Positions 16,467 through 24,692 of a stretch of DNA of 64,000 bases are shown piece by piece. The stretch is taken from positions 1-64,000 of the forward strand of contig JASMLR010000010.1 of assembly GCA_030748575.1 (NCBI GenBank), given 5' to 3'. Numbering within the stretch: the first letter of the stretch is position 1; the number at the start of each line of letters is the position of its first letter. Under the pieces are notes generated by a model that was not told the origin of the DNA, ran no database searches, and worked only from the letters and a program-made list of their open reading frames with translations. Source of the stretch: Phycisphaerales bacterium (GTDB taxonomy: Bacteria; Planctomycetota; Phycisphaerae; Phycisphaerales; SM1A02). Made by a program: the position numbers and the translations under genes.

Positions 16467-17903
16467 TCAGATTCCGGGGTCGACAGCGGCCTGAATGAGG
16501 CGTCCCCACCGATCCCGCACCGTCTGCCCGACCCGTCGGCTGAACTGTTCGACCTGCTCCGGGCAGGTTCCGACATAGCGGCTGGGGTCCAGAACGCCCT
16601 CCAGATCGATGCCCTCGAAGAGCGGGTCGCCGGCAAGCCGCGTGAGCAGATCATTCTCGCCGCCGGACTTGACGATTTCGGCGGCCGCCACCGCGTGCCG
16701 GCGGACCGCTTCGTGGGCCTCTTGCCGGTCGGCGCCCCGCTTGACGGCGGCCATCATGATGTCCTCGGTCGCCATGAACGGGAGTTCTGCGCGAAGCCTG
16801 GCCTCGACGATGGCCGGGCGGACGATCAGCCCGTCCGCGACGTTTCGCAGCACATCCAGCGTGCCGTCGAGGGCAAGAAAGGCCTCCGGCAGGACGAGCC
16901 GCCGGTTTGAGGAGTCGTCCAGTGTCCGTTCGAGCCACTGCACCGAGGCCGTCTGGAGCGGCGCACCTGCAAGGGTCATGACCATCCGGGCCATGCCGCA
17001 CGCCCGCTCGCACCGCATCGGGTTGCGTTTGTAGGCCATGGCGCTGGAGCCGATCTGATCCTTCTCGAACGGCTCTTCCAGTTCCTTGACGCCGGCGAGC
17101 AGGCGAATGTCCGTGCAGCACTTGTGGACCGCGGCGGCAATGGTCGCCAGCGTGCCGAGGATCTGGGCGTCCACGACCCTCGGGTAGGTTTGCCCGGTCA
17201 CGGGGAACCGGGCGTCCGGATCCCAGCCCATCCGCTCCGTGACCATGCGATCAAGTTGCTCCACCTTGTCGGCATCGCCATCGAAGAGCGTCATGAAGGA
17301 TGCCTGCGATCCGGTTGCGCCTCGCACGCCTCGGAACCGGAGCCTCTTCAGTCTGTACTCGAGGTCCTCCAGGCCAAGCCAGAGATCCTGCGCCCAGGTT
17401 GCAGCCCTTCGCCCGACGGTCACCGGCTGGGCCGGCTGGTAGTGCGTCGCGCCAAGCGTTGGAAGAGACTTCCACGTTTCCGCGAAACTGCACAACGCCA
17501 GAATGACGCCGGCGGTCTTGGCCGCGATCAACTCCATCGCTTCCCGCATCATGACCAGTTCGGTGTTGCAGTTGACGAACTGGCTGGTGGCGCCCAGGTG
17601 GATGATGCCTCTGGCCTCGGGGATCACGTCCCCCCAGGCGTGGACGTGGGCCATGACGTCGTGTCGAAGTTTCCGCTCATAGGCCTTGGCGGCATCCAGA
17701 TCGATGTCGTCCAGATGCAATCGCATGGCCTCGAGCTGCGCATTGGAGATGTCCAGTCCGAGGGCCTGTTCTGACTGGGCCAGCGCCAGCCACAGCCGCC
17801 TCCACGTGCGAAATCTCCGCCCGTCGGACCAGATTGCCTGCATGGCGGGGGAGGCGTACCGCGTCGAGAGCGGTGATCGGTACCGGTCGGCTTCAGTGCT
17901 CAA
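16467..17903 (-). CDS. purB: Adenylosuccinate lyase
   Basis: This cytosolic enzyme acts twice in purine synthesis, cleaving SAICAR and adenylosuccinate to release fumarate. The 478-residue length and content resemble the eukaryote-like subgroup. The superfamily signature is SSAMAYKRNPMRCERA (about residue 286), with ATGSQASFMTLF and THYQPAQPVTVGRR upstream. Translation appears to start at TTG (17903); a GATACC hexamer lies 8 nt before it, so this may also be a leaderless gene. It is divergent from the UbiA-like gene, with separate promoters. Confidence 0.93.
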   Translation of the reverse strand: MSTEADRYRSPLSTRYASPAMQAIWSDGRRFRTWRRLWLALAQSEQALGLDISNAQLEAMRLHLDDIDLDAAKAYERKLRHDVMAHVHAWGDVIPEARGIIHLGATSQFVNCNTELVMMREAMELIAAKTAGVILALCSFAETWKSLPTLGATHYQPAQPVTVGRRAATWAQDLWLGLEDLEYRLKRLRFRGVRGATGSQASFMTLFDGDADKVEQLDRMVTERMGWDPDARFPVTGQTYPRVVDAQILGTLATIAAAVHKCCTDIRLLAGVKELEEPFEKDQIGSSAMAYKRNPMRCERACGMARMVMTLAGAPLQTASVQWLERTLDDSSNRRLVLPEAFLALDGTLDVLRNVADGLIVRPAIVEARLRAELPFMATEDIMMAAVKRGADRQEAHEAVRRHAVAAAEIVKSGGENDLLTRLAGDPLFEGIDLEGVLDPSRYVGTCPEQVEQFSRRVGQTVRDRWGRLIQAAVDPGI

Positions 17904-17927
17904 GCGTGCATGGTATCGCCGGCTGCG

Positions 17928-17933
17928 TATCCT
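17928..17933 (+). promoter_or_regulatory. Leaderless-type -10 of the second UbiA-like gene
   Basis: TATCCT ends 8 nt before the ATG at 17942 and no Shine-Dalgarno site is seen. Confidence 0.55.
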
Positions 17934-17941
17934 CGACTCCC

Positions 17942-18874
17942 ATGTGGGCCGCAGGCACAGTACGAGCGGTGGCGAGGGTCGCTGGCCACTGCGCGGTCTG
18001 GGCAGGCCTGTTCGCCGCCGGCTGCGTGGTGCAATTCATGGTGCTCTCCGGCGGCTCGATCAGACCCTGGCCGATCGGCGCGGCCTTCCTTCTGACCATT
18101 GGGACGTACCTGCTGGACCGGGTCGGCCCCTGGCCGGCCATTCCGGACCGCGCCGACGTGATGTCTGTACCGGAGCGGGTGCGGTTCCTTCGCAGACGTG
18201 TGCCGCGGGTTCGGCTGCTGGCAGGGGTCGTGCTTGCCGCGGCCGTGACACTGCTGCTGGCCCGCGAGCCGCTGCTGGCCCTGCTGGTTCCGGCGAGCGT
18301 CCTTGGTCTGGTGGTGTACGCCCACACGCCCGACGGGTGGCGGCTGAAGGACCGCCTGCTCGTCAAGAACGTCGCGGTGGCGGCGAGCATGACGGCGATG
18401 GCTGTGGTGCTGGTCTGGCTGGTCGATCGCCCGCCGCCGGCGCAGGCAGCGCTGGCGGTGATTCCCGTCTTTCTGACGGCCACCGCTGCCGCCGTGTTGT
18501 GTGATCTTGACGACGCCGCGGCCGATGCCCGGCGGGGGACACGAACGCTGCCCAACGTGTTCGGGCCGGCCGCTGCATGGTGGGCGGCCGGGTTTCTGAT
18601 CGTCGCGGCGGCGGCGGTGTTGGTCGTGCTGGCCTGCCTCGGGGTCATGCCGTGGCGGGCGGCGGGTCCCATGGCGGCGGCGCCGGCAGTGGTCGTGGGC
18701 TTGCTGCTTGCTTTCCGGCCGCGGCGGGTTCGAGACCTTGTCGATGTTGCGTTCCCGCTTGCGATGCTGTGCGCGGCGATGCTGTCAGGATCCGACGCGG
18801 TGCTCGGTTCCCGCGAGGACTCTCCGCAGGTTCGAGCGGTGCCTCCAGAGCACCAGCAGGGCAATCACCACTGA
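17942..18874 (+). CDS. UbiA-like integral-membrane prenyltransferase-family protein
   Basis: This 310-residue membrane protein has eight or nine hydrophobic segments and resembles UbiA-like prenyltransferases. The second Asp-rich motif is clear (LCDLDDAAADARRGTRTLPNVFG, about residue 187). The first is only partly conserved (GTYLLDRVGP), so activity is uncertain. The start at 17942 is favoured by the TATCCT hexamer 8 nt upstream. Its last 90 bp overlap the plsY gene on the other strand, so the C-terminal tail (GSREDSPQVRAVPP) is encoded antisense to plsY. The substrate is unknown. Confidence 0.65.
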   Translation: MWAAGTVRAVARVAGHCAVWAGLFAAGCVVQFMVLSGGSIRPWPIGAAFLLTIGTYLLDRVGPWPAIPDRADVMSVPERVRFLRRRVPRVRLLAGVVLAAAVTLLLAREPLLALLVPASVLGLVVYAHTPDGWRLKDRLLVKNVAVAASMTAMAVVLVWLVDRPPPAQAALAVIPVFLTATAAAVLCDLDDAAADARRGTRTLPNVFGPAAAWWAAGFLIVAAAAVLVVLACLGVMPWRAAGPMAAAPAVVVGLLLAFRPRRVRDLVDVAFPLAMLCAAMLSGSDAVLGSREDSPQVRAVPPEHQQGNHH

Positions 18875-19453
18875 GGCGGCAATGGCGGGTGTTCTTCGTG
18901 ACCACACGTCGCCGGCTGGATCGGCCACGGACGCGGTGAGCATCAGGGTGATGGTTGCCGCGGGCAGAACGACGGCGGCGACCATGCTGGCGAGCGACAC
19001 CATGCGGGTGGCCAGGACCACGAGCACCCAGACGCCAAAGGCAATCAACACCGGCCCGCCGAGTGTCGGCCAGATCGCAAGAAGCCCGCCAAAGGCAGTC
19101 GCAACACCTTTGCCCCCACGAAAGCGGAGGAAGATCGAGGCCATGTGGCCCGCGAGCGCCGCAACGGCAACGCCCAACCACCACCAACTCTCTGAAGCGG
19201 CCACGCTGATGGCGGGCCGGCCCACCAGGTCGTGCGCCATGCCGGCCGCGAAGACGGGCGCAGCGCCCTTGGATACGTCCAGAAGAAAGCACAGCAGGCC
19301 GAGCCGCCGGCCCAGGACCCGCCCGACATTGGTTGCGCCGACGTTGCCCGAGCCATGCGCCGTGATATCGACGCCCCTGGACCGGGCAATGATCACGCCG
19401 AACGGAATGGACCCGATCAGGTAGGCCGCCACGATGAAAAGCGGCCAGGTCAT
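18785..19453 (-). CDS. plsY: Acyl-phosphate:glycerol-3-phosphate acyltransferase
   Basis: This inner-membrane enzyme makes lysophosphatidate from acyl phosphate and glycerol-3-phosphate, the first step of phospholipid synthesis. The 222 residues include the family landmarks YLIGSIPFGVIIA (N-terminus), GSGNVGATNVGRVLG (about residue 34), LLDVSKGAAPV (about 57) and FRGGKGVATAFG (about 115). Multiple transmembrane helices are evident. The start overlaps the O-antigen ligase stop (ATGA), indicating translational coupling. The 3' end overlaps the convergent UbiA-like gene by 90 bp. Confidence 0.95.
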   Translation of the reverse strand: MTWPLFIVAAYLIGSIPFGVIIARSRGVDITAHGSGNVGATNVGRVLGRRLGLLCFLLDVSKGAAPVFAAGMAHDLVGRPAISVAASESWWWLGVAVAALAGHMASIFLRFRGGKGVATAFGGLLAIWPTLGGPVLIAFGVWVLVVLATRMVSLASMVAAVVLPAATITLMLTASVADPAGDVWSRRTPAIAASVVIALLVLWRHRSNLRRVLAGTEHRVGS

Positions 19454-20823
19454 GCGTCTTCAGCCCGCACCGCACCCTTCGATCGGGGCAGCCACGCAGC
19501 CAGCAGCCCCAGGACCAGGAGTTGAGAGGTGCTTCCGCTGAGAATGAGTGAATCAAAGACGTTGGCGACCATCCACGACACCACGATTCCGAAGCCGACC
19601 AGCGCAATTGGCTGCGATGCCATCCGGCGGACTTCCGCGGCCAGGCCGGAGCCGAGCGTCCCCAGCATCAGTGCCAGGCCAATCAGGCCCGTGGTGGCCG
19701 AAACAAAGAGCCATGAGTTGTGGGCGTGTTTGTGGTCTGCCTCGACCCGCCGATATCCATCTTCCAGTCGATCAGTGTTGGTGAATTCCGGATGCGCTTC
19801 GAACGCGTGCCACAGGCCACCGAGGCCGATTCCACAGAGGGGCCGCTTCTGTACGGACTCGATGGTCGCCTTCCACACTTCAACGCGGTAGGTCACGCTT
19901 CGCTTGATGAGCGGCTTATCCGCGAACCGCTCGGCGCTGCCGAGATCATCCATGGCGAGTTGAATACGGTTGCGGACGGGTGTCGTGGCCGCCCCGTCCA
20001 AGGCCAGATCATCGATCAGCAGTCCGACGGACACGCCGAACGTCAGGGCGGTTGCGACGAGCAGGACCTTCACGCGTGCGCGAGGAATCACGCAGAGGGC
20101 GACGACCATGATCACCGCGGGCCCGACCGTGGCTGCAACCATGCTTCCGCGATTCAGCATGAGCAGCAGCCCGAGTGCGGCCAGCGCCGCCCCAGCGACG
20201 TGCCACACGGCGGTCCGCCCCCGCCGCTCCGCGATCGGCCAGGCAATGTGGGCAATGAATGCTGCAGCAATCAACAGGCCTCCCGGGTTCGGGGCGACCC
20301 AGCCGTAGTACAGGCTCGGCTTGGCCGGCGCGAAGCCAGGGATGCCGACTGCTTGCGCGATCTGGATGAGATTGACAATCGCCACCCCGATCAGAAACGC
20401 CATCACGACACGGCGAAGGTGCAGCAGGACCGGAAAGAGGCTGATCGGGATGAGGAACGAGCGGAAAGCCCTGAGTTCCTCAAGGCCCCAATCCGGGGCG
20501 GGTGACCAGGCGAGGCTCAGGCAGGTCCAGATGCCCCAGGCGGAGATGAACCAGGTGATGGGCATGCTGAAGATCGGTCCCCAGGCGGCGCGGACGCCTC
20601 CAAACAGCACGCGGGCGATGCTCCAGATCACAAGCAGTACGAGTGCTACGTCCTTCGCCCACGGGATCATGAGCAGCGGAAGGAAGAACGCCCAGGCCAC
20701 CGCAAGCGCCATATGAACGCGATGGCCGAACGGGTCGGCCGCGGCAGCGAGCCGCAGGACGTCCGCGCCGGTGGACTGAGCGCGTCGCTCAGTCATGGCG
20801 GGTGGGTTGGTCGCATCGGACAT
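19450..20823 (-). CDS. O-antigen ligase / Wzy-type membrane protein
   Basis: This 457-residue polytopic membrane protein (about 10-12 hydrophobic helices) resembles the WaaL/Wzy family, which ligates or polymerises surface polysaccharide in the periplasm. The conserved C-terminal His motif is seen as HKHAHNSWLFVSATTG (about residue 350), with the preceding periplasmic loop (CGIGLGGLWHAFEAHPEF). A TAGCAT hexamer 6 nt before the ATG predicts a leaderless mRNA although heptosyltransferase genes lie just upstream. It is translationally coupled to plsY downstream. Ligase and polymerase cannot be separated by sequence alone. Confidence 0.85.
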   Translation of the reverse strand: MSDATNPPAMTERRAQSTGADVLRLAAAADPFGHRVHMALAVAWAFFLPLLMIPWAKDVALVLLVIWSIARVLFGGVRAAWGPIFSMPITWFISAWGIWTCLSLAWSPAPDWGLEELRAFRSFLIPISLFPVLLHLRRVVMAFLIGVAIVNLIQIAQAVGIPGFAPAKPSLYYGWVAPNPGGLLIAAAFIAHIAWPIAERRGRTAVWHVAGAALAALGLLLMLNRGSMVAATVGPAVIMVVALCVIPRARVKVLLVATALTFGVSVGLLIDDLALDGAATTPVRNRIQLAMDDLGSAERFADKPLIKRSVTYRVEVWKATIESVQKRPLCGIGLGGLWHAFEAHPEFTNTDRLEDGYRRVEADHKHAHNSWLFVSATTGLIGLALMLGTLGSGLAAEVRRMASQPIALVGFGIVVSWMVANVFDSLILSGSTSQLLVLGLLAAWLPRSKGAVRAEDA

Positions 20824-20829
20824 CGCGGA

Positions 20830-20835
20830 ATGCTA
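20830..20835 (-). promoter_or_regulatory. Leaderless-type -10 of the O-antigen ligase gene
   Basis: TAGCAT lies 6 nt before the ATG at 20823, inside the last codons of the preceding heptosyltransferase gene. Confidence 0.5.
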
Positions 20836-21843
20836 CCGGGTTGGGCTTGCGGCGAGCCGCTCGATGGCGTGCAGCACATCGCCTTCCGCGATGCGGTCGA
20901 TGCCGCAGGCCGATGCATGCCGGTCGGCCATCAGGTCCTTGGGAAGAAATGGCTCTGAGAGCAGCCGAACCTCGGCCGCGGCGGGCGTCACGGTCCACCG
21001 ATGGTCTGTGGGTCCAAAGAGCGATACGACGGGCGTACCCAGCGCGGTGGCGATGTGCCGAGGGCCCGTGTCGTTGGAGACCACAACCTGTGCGCCGGCC
21101 ACGCATCCCTTGAGCGCCGAAAGCGACCCCCCGAGGGCGGCGAGGTCAATGGTGGGACCCGTGCAGCCGCGAGCCACGGCTGCCGTCAGGTCGCGTTCAC
21201 CTGGCGCACCTGCGATGACCGTTGTCCAGCCGTGCCGGGCGTGCGCTGTGTTGGCGACGCCAGCAAAGCGTTCCACAGGCCACCGTTTGTCGACCCTGTT
21301 GGCCCCTGGAATCAGGAGGAGATAGGCCGGCTCGGGCTGCACCAACTCGGCGGCTGCGGCGGCATCTTCGTCGGTGACGACCAGCCGGGGCGGCGGTGGG
21401 GCGGCGGTCCCCACGAGCGCGGCGTACCAGTCGATCGTCGAGACCGGAACGCTGCGGTCCGGCTGCGGTACAGGATCGGTCAGGAGCCAACGCCTTCGGT
21501 CGCGGGCGTACCCGACGCGGCGGCGGCTCCGGCTGCACCAGGCTGCCGCGGCCGTGCGAAAGCTTCCGGGAAGCACCAGCACGGCGTCAGGCGCCGTGGA
21601 GGCGATGACCCGCCCTGCCCGGCAGGGACCGCCCATTCCGCGGGGGTCCAACCGCACGATGTGGTCGACCGTTGGAAGGCCTGCCAGAAGCGCCTTCATG
21701 CCGTGACGCACACCAACGGTGATGTGCCCATCGTCGGGCATGGCCTCCCGAAGCAGGTGAAGCGCGGGCGTTGCCATGCAGACATCACCGATCCAGGTCG
21801 GCATGATCACCGTGACGCGGTGCTGCGCAGACCAGTTGATCAT
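20833..21843 (-). CDS. Family 9 glycosyltransferase (lipopolysaccharide heptosyltransferase)
   Basis: This 336-residue GT-B enzyme of family GT9 transfers ADP-heptose to the LPS inner core. The N-terminus has the family pattern VIMPTWIGDVCMATPALHLLRE. The C-terminal half has LLIPGANRVDKRWPVERFAG and CVAGAQVVVSNDTGPRHIATALGTPVVSLFGPTDHRW, the conserved donor-binding block. Its start overlaps the phosphatase stop (ATGA). With GmhB and the ligase gene it forms an LPS core cluster. WaaF or WaaC type is not decided. Confidence 0.92.
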   Translation of the reverse strand: MINWSAQHRVTVIMPTWIGDVCMATPALHLLREAMPDDGHITVGVRHGMKALLAGLPTVDHIVRLDPRGMGGPCRAGRVIASTAPDAVLVLPGSFRTAAAAWCSRSRRRVGYARDRRRWLLTDPVPQPDRSVPVSTIDWYAALVGTAAPPPPRLVVTDEDAAAAAELVQPEPAYLLLIPGANRVDKRWPVERFAGVANTAHARHGWTTVIAGAPGERDLTAAVARGCTGPTIDLAALGGSLSALKGCVAGAQVVVSNDTGPRHIATALGTPVVSLFGPTDHRWTVTPAAAEVRLLSEPFLPKDLMADRHASACGIDRIAEGDVLHAIERLAASPTR

Positions 21844-22382
21844 GTGGATGCCCGCTCCAGAATGTGCGCCGCGGCAGCCGTGATGTCTGGAAGGATGACC
21901 TGTGCTTCAGAGCCGACATCCGACCTGGCCAGCAGGATCGTGCGGCACCCCGCGGCGTGACCGGCCTGGATGTCCCGTTCCTGATCGCCAACGACCCACG
22001 AGGAAGCCAGCACGAGTCCGTGCCGGTCGGCTGCTTCAAGCACCATGCCGGGGGCGGGCTTTCTCCATGGGTGTTCGCGGGTGTACTCAGGCACCACGCC
22101 CGTTGGGTGATAGGGGCACCAGAGCCAGTCAAGCACCGGGACCTCACCCAGCAGTTCCTGAGTTCGCCGGTGTACGGCCTGCACATCATCTTCGCCGTAT
22201 CGCCCGCGGGCCACGCCACCCTGGTTTGTGATCACGACCAGCGGCCAGCCCGCAGCGTGCAGCCGCGCCAACGCCGCTTTGGTTCCCGGCATGAGGGACA
22301 CGCCGGAGGGATCGCCAAGGTCGCCGTCGTTGACGATGATCGTGTTGTCGCGGTCGAGGAAGACGGCCGGCGTTCCGCTCAT
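21840..22382 (-). CDS. HAD-IIIA phosphatase, GmhB-like
   Basis: This 180-residue HAD-superfamily phosphatase resembles D-glycero-D-manno-heptose-1,7-bisphosphate 7-phosphatase, which makes the heptose precursor used by the neighbouring heptosyltransferase. Motif I is FLDRDNT, motif II VVITNQGG, motif III WRKPAPGM and motif IV VVGDQERDI. The zinc loop is partial: CPYHP is present, but the usual second Cys pair before RKPxPG is replaced by EHPW. The start at 22382 overlaps the SDR stop (ATGA), and the stop overlaps the next start. Confidence 0.85.
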   Translation of the reverse strand: MSGTPAVFLDRDNTIIVNDGDLGDPSGVSLMPGTKAALARLHAAGWPLVVITNQGGVARGRYGEDDVQAVHRRTQELLGEVPVLDWLWCPYHPTGVVPEYTREHPWRKPAPGMVLEAADRHGLVLASSWVVGDQERDIQAGHAAGCRTILLARSDVGSEAQVILPDITAAAAHILERAST

Positions 22383-23122
22383 CGCGTCATCTCCGTCGGG
22401 CGAATCTCGAGGTCGCTGACGCAGACGTGCGGTGGTGATTCGACGGCATAACACACAGCTTCTGCGATGTCGTCTGCCGTGAGCGGGGCGGCCATGGAGT
22501 CGTAGTATTGCTGTGTGCCCTCGCGTGTGCGCTCGTCTCGAATGCTCGAGATGAGATCGGTGGTCACCGCGCCGGGCGCGATCGTCGTCACGCGAATCGG
22601 GGGACCGCCACGCTTCATGTCAGCTGCGAGCTCGGCGCGCAGCCCCGCGCCAATCGCGTCCAGCGCCGCCTTGGATGCCGAGTACACGGCCGCGGCGGGA
22701 AAGGGGTGGCGGCCGGCGACCGATGAAATGTTGACGATGTGTCCGGCGCCGCGCCTTCGCATTCCGGGCAGCGCGGCATGGATCATCTGCAGCGGGCCGA
22801 ACACATTGGTGTCGAGCGTGTCCCGCCACGCATCGAGCGACGCGTCGGTCATGGGGGCGATCGGCATGATGCCCGCGTTGTTGACGAGTACCGAGACACC
22901 GCCAAACTGCTCGGCCGCGGCGTCGGCGGATCGGCCGACGTCCGGGTCCCGGATGTCACCGACGTGCAGGACGCACTCGCCGTTCAACGCCTCTGCCGTC
23001 GACTCCAAAGCGTCCCGCCGTCTTCCGACCAGCACCACGGCCGCTCCGATGTCCGCCAGACGCACCGCGACCGCACGTCCTATTCCGCTTCCTGCTCCCG
23101 TCACGATTGCCACGTGGGCCAT
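22379..23122 (-). CDS. Short-chain dehydrogenase/reductase
   Basis: This 247-residue NAD(P)-dependent oxidoreductase has a Rossmann fold: TGAGSGIGRAVA at the N-terminus, VNNAGIMP (about residue 84), catalytic Ser in NISSVAG and YSASK (about 149). The substrate is unknown. The start at 23122 has GGAGGAC 5 nt upstream; the track ORF is 59 codons longer without support. It heads a minus-strand run with GmhB and the heptosyltransferase, all joined by ATGA overlaps, which hints at a role in sugar or envelope metabolism. Confidence 0.9.
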   Translation of the reverse strand: MAHVAIVTGAGSGIGRAVAVRLADIGAAVVLVGRRRDALESTAEALNGECVLHVGDIRDPDVGRSADAAAEQFGGVSVLVNNAGIMPIAPMTDASLDAWRDTLDTNVFGPLQMIHAALPGMRRRGAGHIVNISSVAGRHPFPAAAVYSASKAALDAIGAGLRAELAADMKRGGPPIRVTTIAPGAVTTDLISSIRDERTREGTQQYYDSMAAPLTADDIAEAVCYAVESPPHVCVSDLEIRPTEMTR

Positions 23123-23162
23123 GGCTTGTCCTCCATGCCGCGTCCGTCGCGGACCGCCGGGG

Positions 23163-23169
23163 TATCGTA
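23163..23169. promoter_or_regulatory. Symmetric divergent -10 (TATCGTA)
   Basis: The heptamer reads TATCGT on the plus strand, 6 nt before the lysS ATG (leaderless), and TACGAT on the minus strand, about 41 nt before the SDR start, which has its own Shine-Dalgarno site. Confidence 0.5.
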
Positions 23170-23174
23170 CGTGC

Positions 23175-24692
23175 ATGGCCGTCACCAACTCGACCGATCG
23201 CACCGAATCAGACCTCGTGGCCGCCCGCCGCGCCAAACTGGCGCGGTGGCGGGAAGATCTCGGGCTCAAGCCCTTCGGCGGCCGCGTCGATGGGCTCATC
23301 CCTCTGGCTCAGGCGCGGGCCGCATTTGATGCCGGTGCCGCAGACGCCATGGACGCCGAGACGCCCCCCGCCGAGGATCCCCGCCCACGGGCCATCGTGG
23401 CCGGTCGCGTCGTGCAGCACCGCGCGATGGGGAAGCTGTGCTTCATGGTGCTCCGGGACGAGTCCGGCGATCTTCAGATCTCATGTTCCAAGGCGGACCT
23501 TGAGCAGGCGATGTTCAAACTTGCGTCCAAAGTTGACTACGGCGACATCGTGGTTGCCTCGGGTCCGATCGGTCGCACCAAGCGTGGAGAGATCTGCGTG
23601 TGGGCGGACCGCTTTGAGGTCCACTGCAAGTCGCTCGCTCCACCACCTGAGAAGTTTCACGGCCTGACGGATGCGGAGCAGCGATACCGCAGGCGATACG
23701 TCGATATGTACATGAACCCGGAGACCATGGAGACCTTCCATCGCCGCAGCGAAATCGTCTCGGCGATCCGGCGATTCATGGAGGACCGGGGGTTTCTGGA
23801 AGTTGAGACGCCCATGATGCAGCCGGTGGCGGGCGGCGCGGCGGCACGGCCGTTCACAACGCACCACAACGCGCTGGATATTGAGCTCTTTCTACGCATC
23901 GCACCAGAGCTGTATCTCAAGCGGCTGCTCGTCGGGGGGATGCGAAAGGTCTTTGAGATCAACCGCAACTTCCGCAACGAGGGCATCGATCGGCGGCACA
24001 ATCCGGAATTCACCATGATGGAGGCCTATCAGGCATTTGGTGACTGCGAGTCGGTTCTGGAATTGACCGAGTCGCTGATTCGATCGCTGGCCGGCGGTGT
24101 CGTGGCGTGGGACGGATTGGAGATCGACTACGGCCGCCCGTTCGACCGTGTCACGTACACCGAACTGTTCCAGCGAACCCACGGATGCGATGTCTCCGAC
24201 GAGGCCGCGGTGCGAGCGCTGGCGGTGTCGAAGAACCTTGAGGAAGCCGCAACACGCGATCACTGGCTTCTCGTGGAGGCGATGTTCGACGAAGCGGAAG
24301 ATGCCATCGATCCGGCACGGCCGACCTTTGTCACCGACTTCCCGGCGCCGCTCTCACCGTTGTCGAGGCCTCGGGAGGATGACCCGAACTTTGCATGGCG
24401 GGCCGAACTCTTTGTCGCGGGGATGGAACTGGGCAACTTCTACACAGAGTTGAATGATCCCGATGTCCAGCGGCAGCGATTCACCGAGCAGCTTGCCGGG
24501 ATCAATGACGAGGAAGCGGCGTTCCGCACGCTCGACGAGGACTTTCTGGAAGCGCTTCATGTGGGCATGCCGCCGGCCGGAGGTATGGGAATCGGTATCG
24601 ACCGAATCGTCATGTTGATGACGGGCGAGCGGAGCATCCGCGACGTCGTGCTGTTCCCACTTCTGAAGCCCGAGCAGGGAGACGCGCCGTGA
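23175..24692 (+). CDS. lysS: Lysyl-tRNA synthetase, class II
   Basis: This cytosolic enzyme charges tRNA-Lys. The 505 residues include the N-terminal OB-fold anticodon-binding domain (GRVVQHRAMGKLCFMVLRDESGDLQ), motif 1 (RSEIVSAIRRFMEDRGFLEVETPMM), motif 2 (FEINRNFRNEGIDRRHNPEFTMMEAY) and motif 3 (GIGIDRIVMLMTGERSIRDVVLFPLLKPE). The track ORF runs 220 codons further upstream through the SDR gene; the ATG at 23175 is chosen for homology and the adjacent -10. The stop overlaps the next start (GTGA), so it leads an operon of unrelated housekeeping functions. Confidence 0.97.
   Translation: MAVTNSTDRTESDLVAARRAKLARWREDLGLKPFGGRVDGLIPLAQARAAFDAGAADAMDAETPPAEDPRPRAIVAGRVVQHRAMGKLCFMVLRDESGDLQISCSKADLEQAMFKLASKVDYGDIVVASGPIGRTKRGEICVWADRFEVHCKSLAPPPEKFHGLTDAEQRYRRRYVDMYMNPETMETFHRRSEIVSAIRRFMEDRGFLEVETPMMQPVAGGAAARPFTTHHNALDIELFLRIAPELYLKRLLVGGMRKVFEINRNFRNEGIDRRHNPEFTMMEAYQAFGDCESVLELTESLIRSLAGGVVAWDGLEIDYGRPFDRVTYTELFQRTHGCDVSDEAAVRALAVSKNLEEAATRDHWLLVEAMFDEAEDAIDPARPTFVTDFPAPLSPLSRPREDDPNFAWRAELFVAGMELGNFYTELNDPDVQRQRFTEQLAGINDEEAAFRTLDEDFLEALHVGMPPAGGMGIGIDRIVMLMTGERSIRDVVLFPLLKPEQGDAP

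Noticed and set aside
22515-23174. N-terminal 220 codons of the lysS track ORF
   Set aside because: They run antisense through the SDR gene; LysRS homology and the promoter place the start at 23175.
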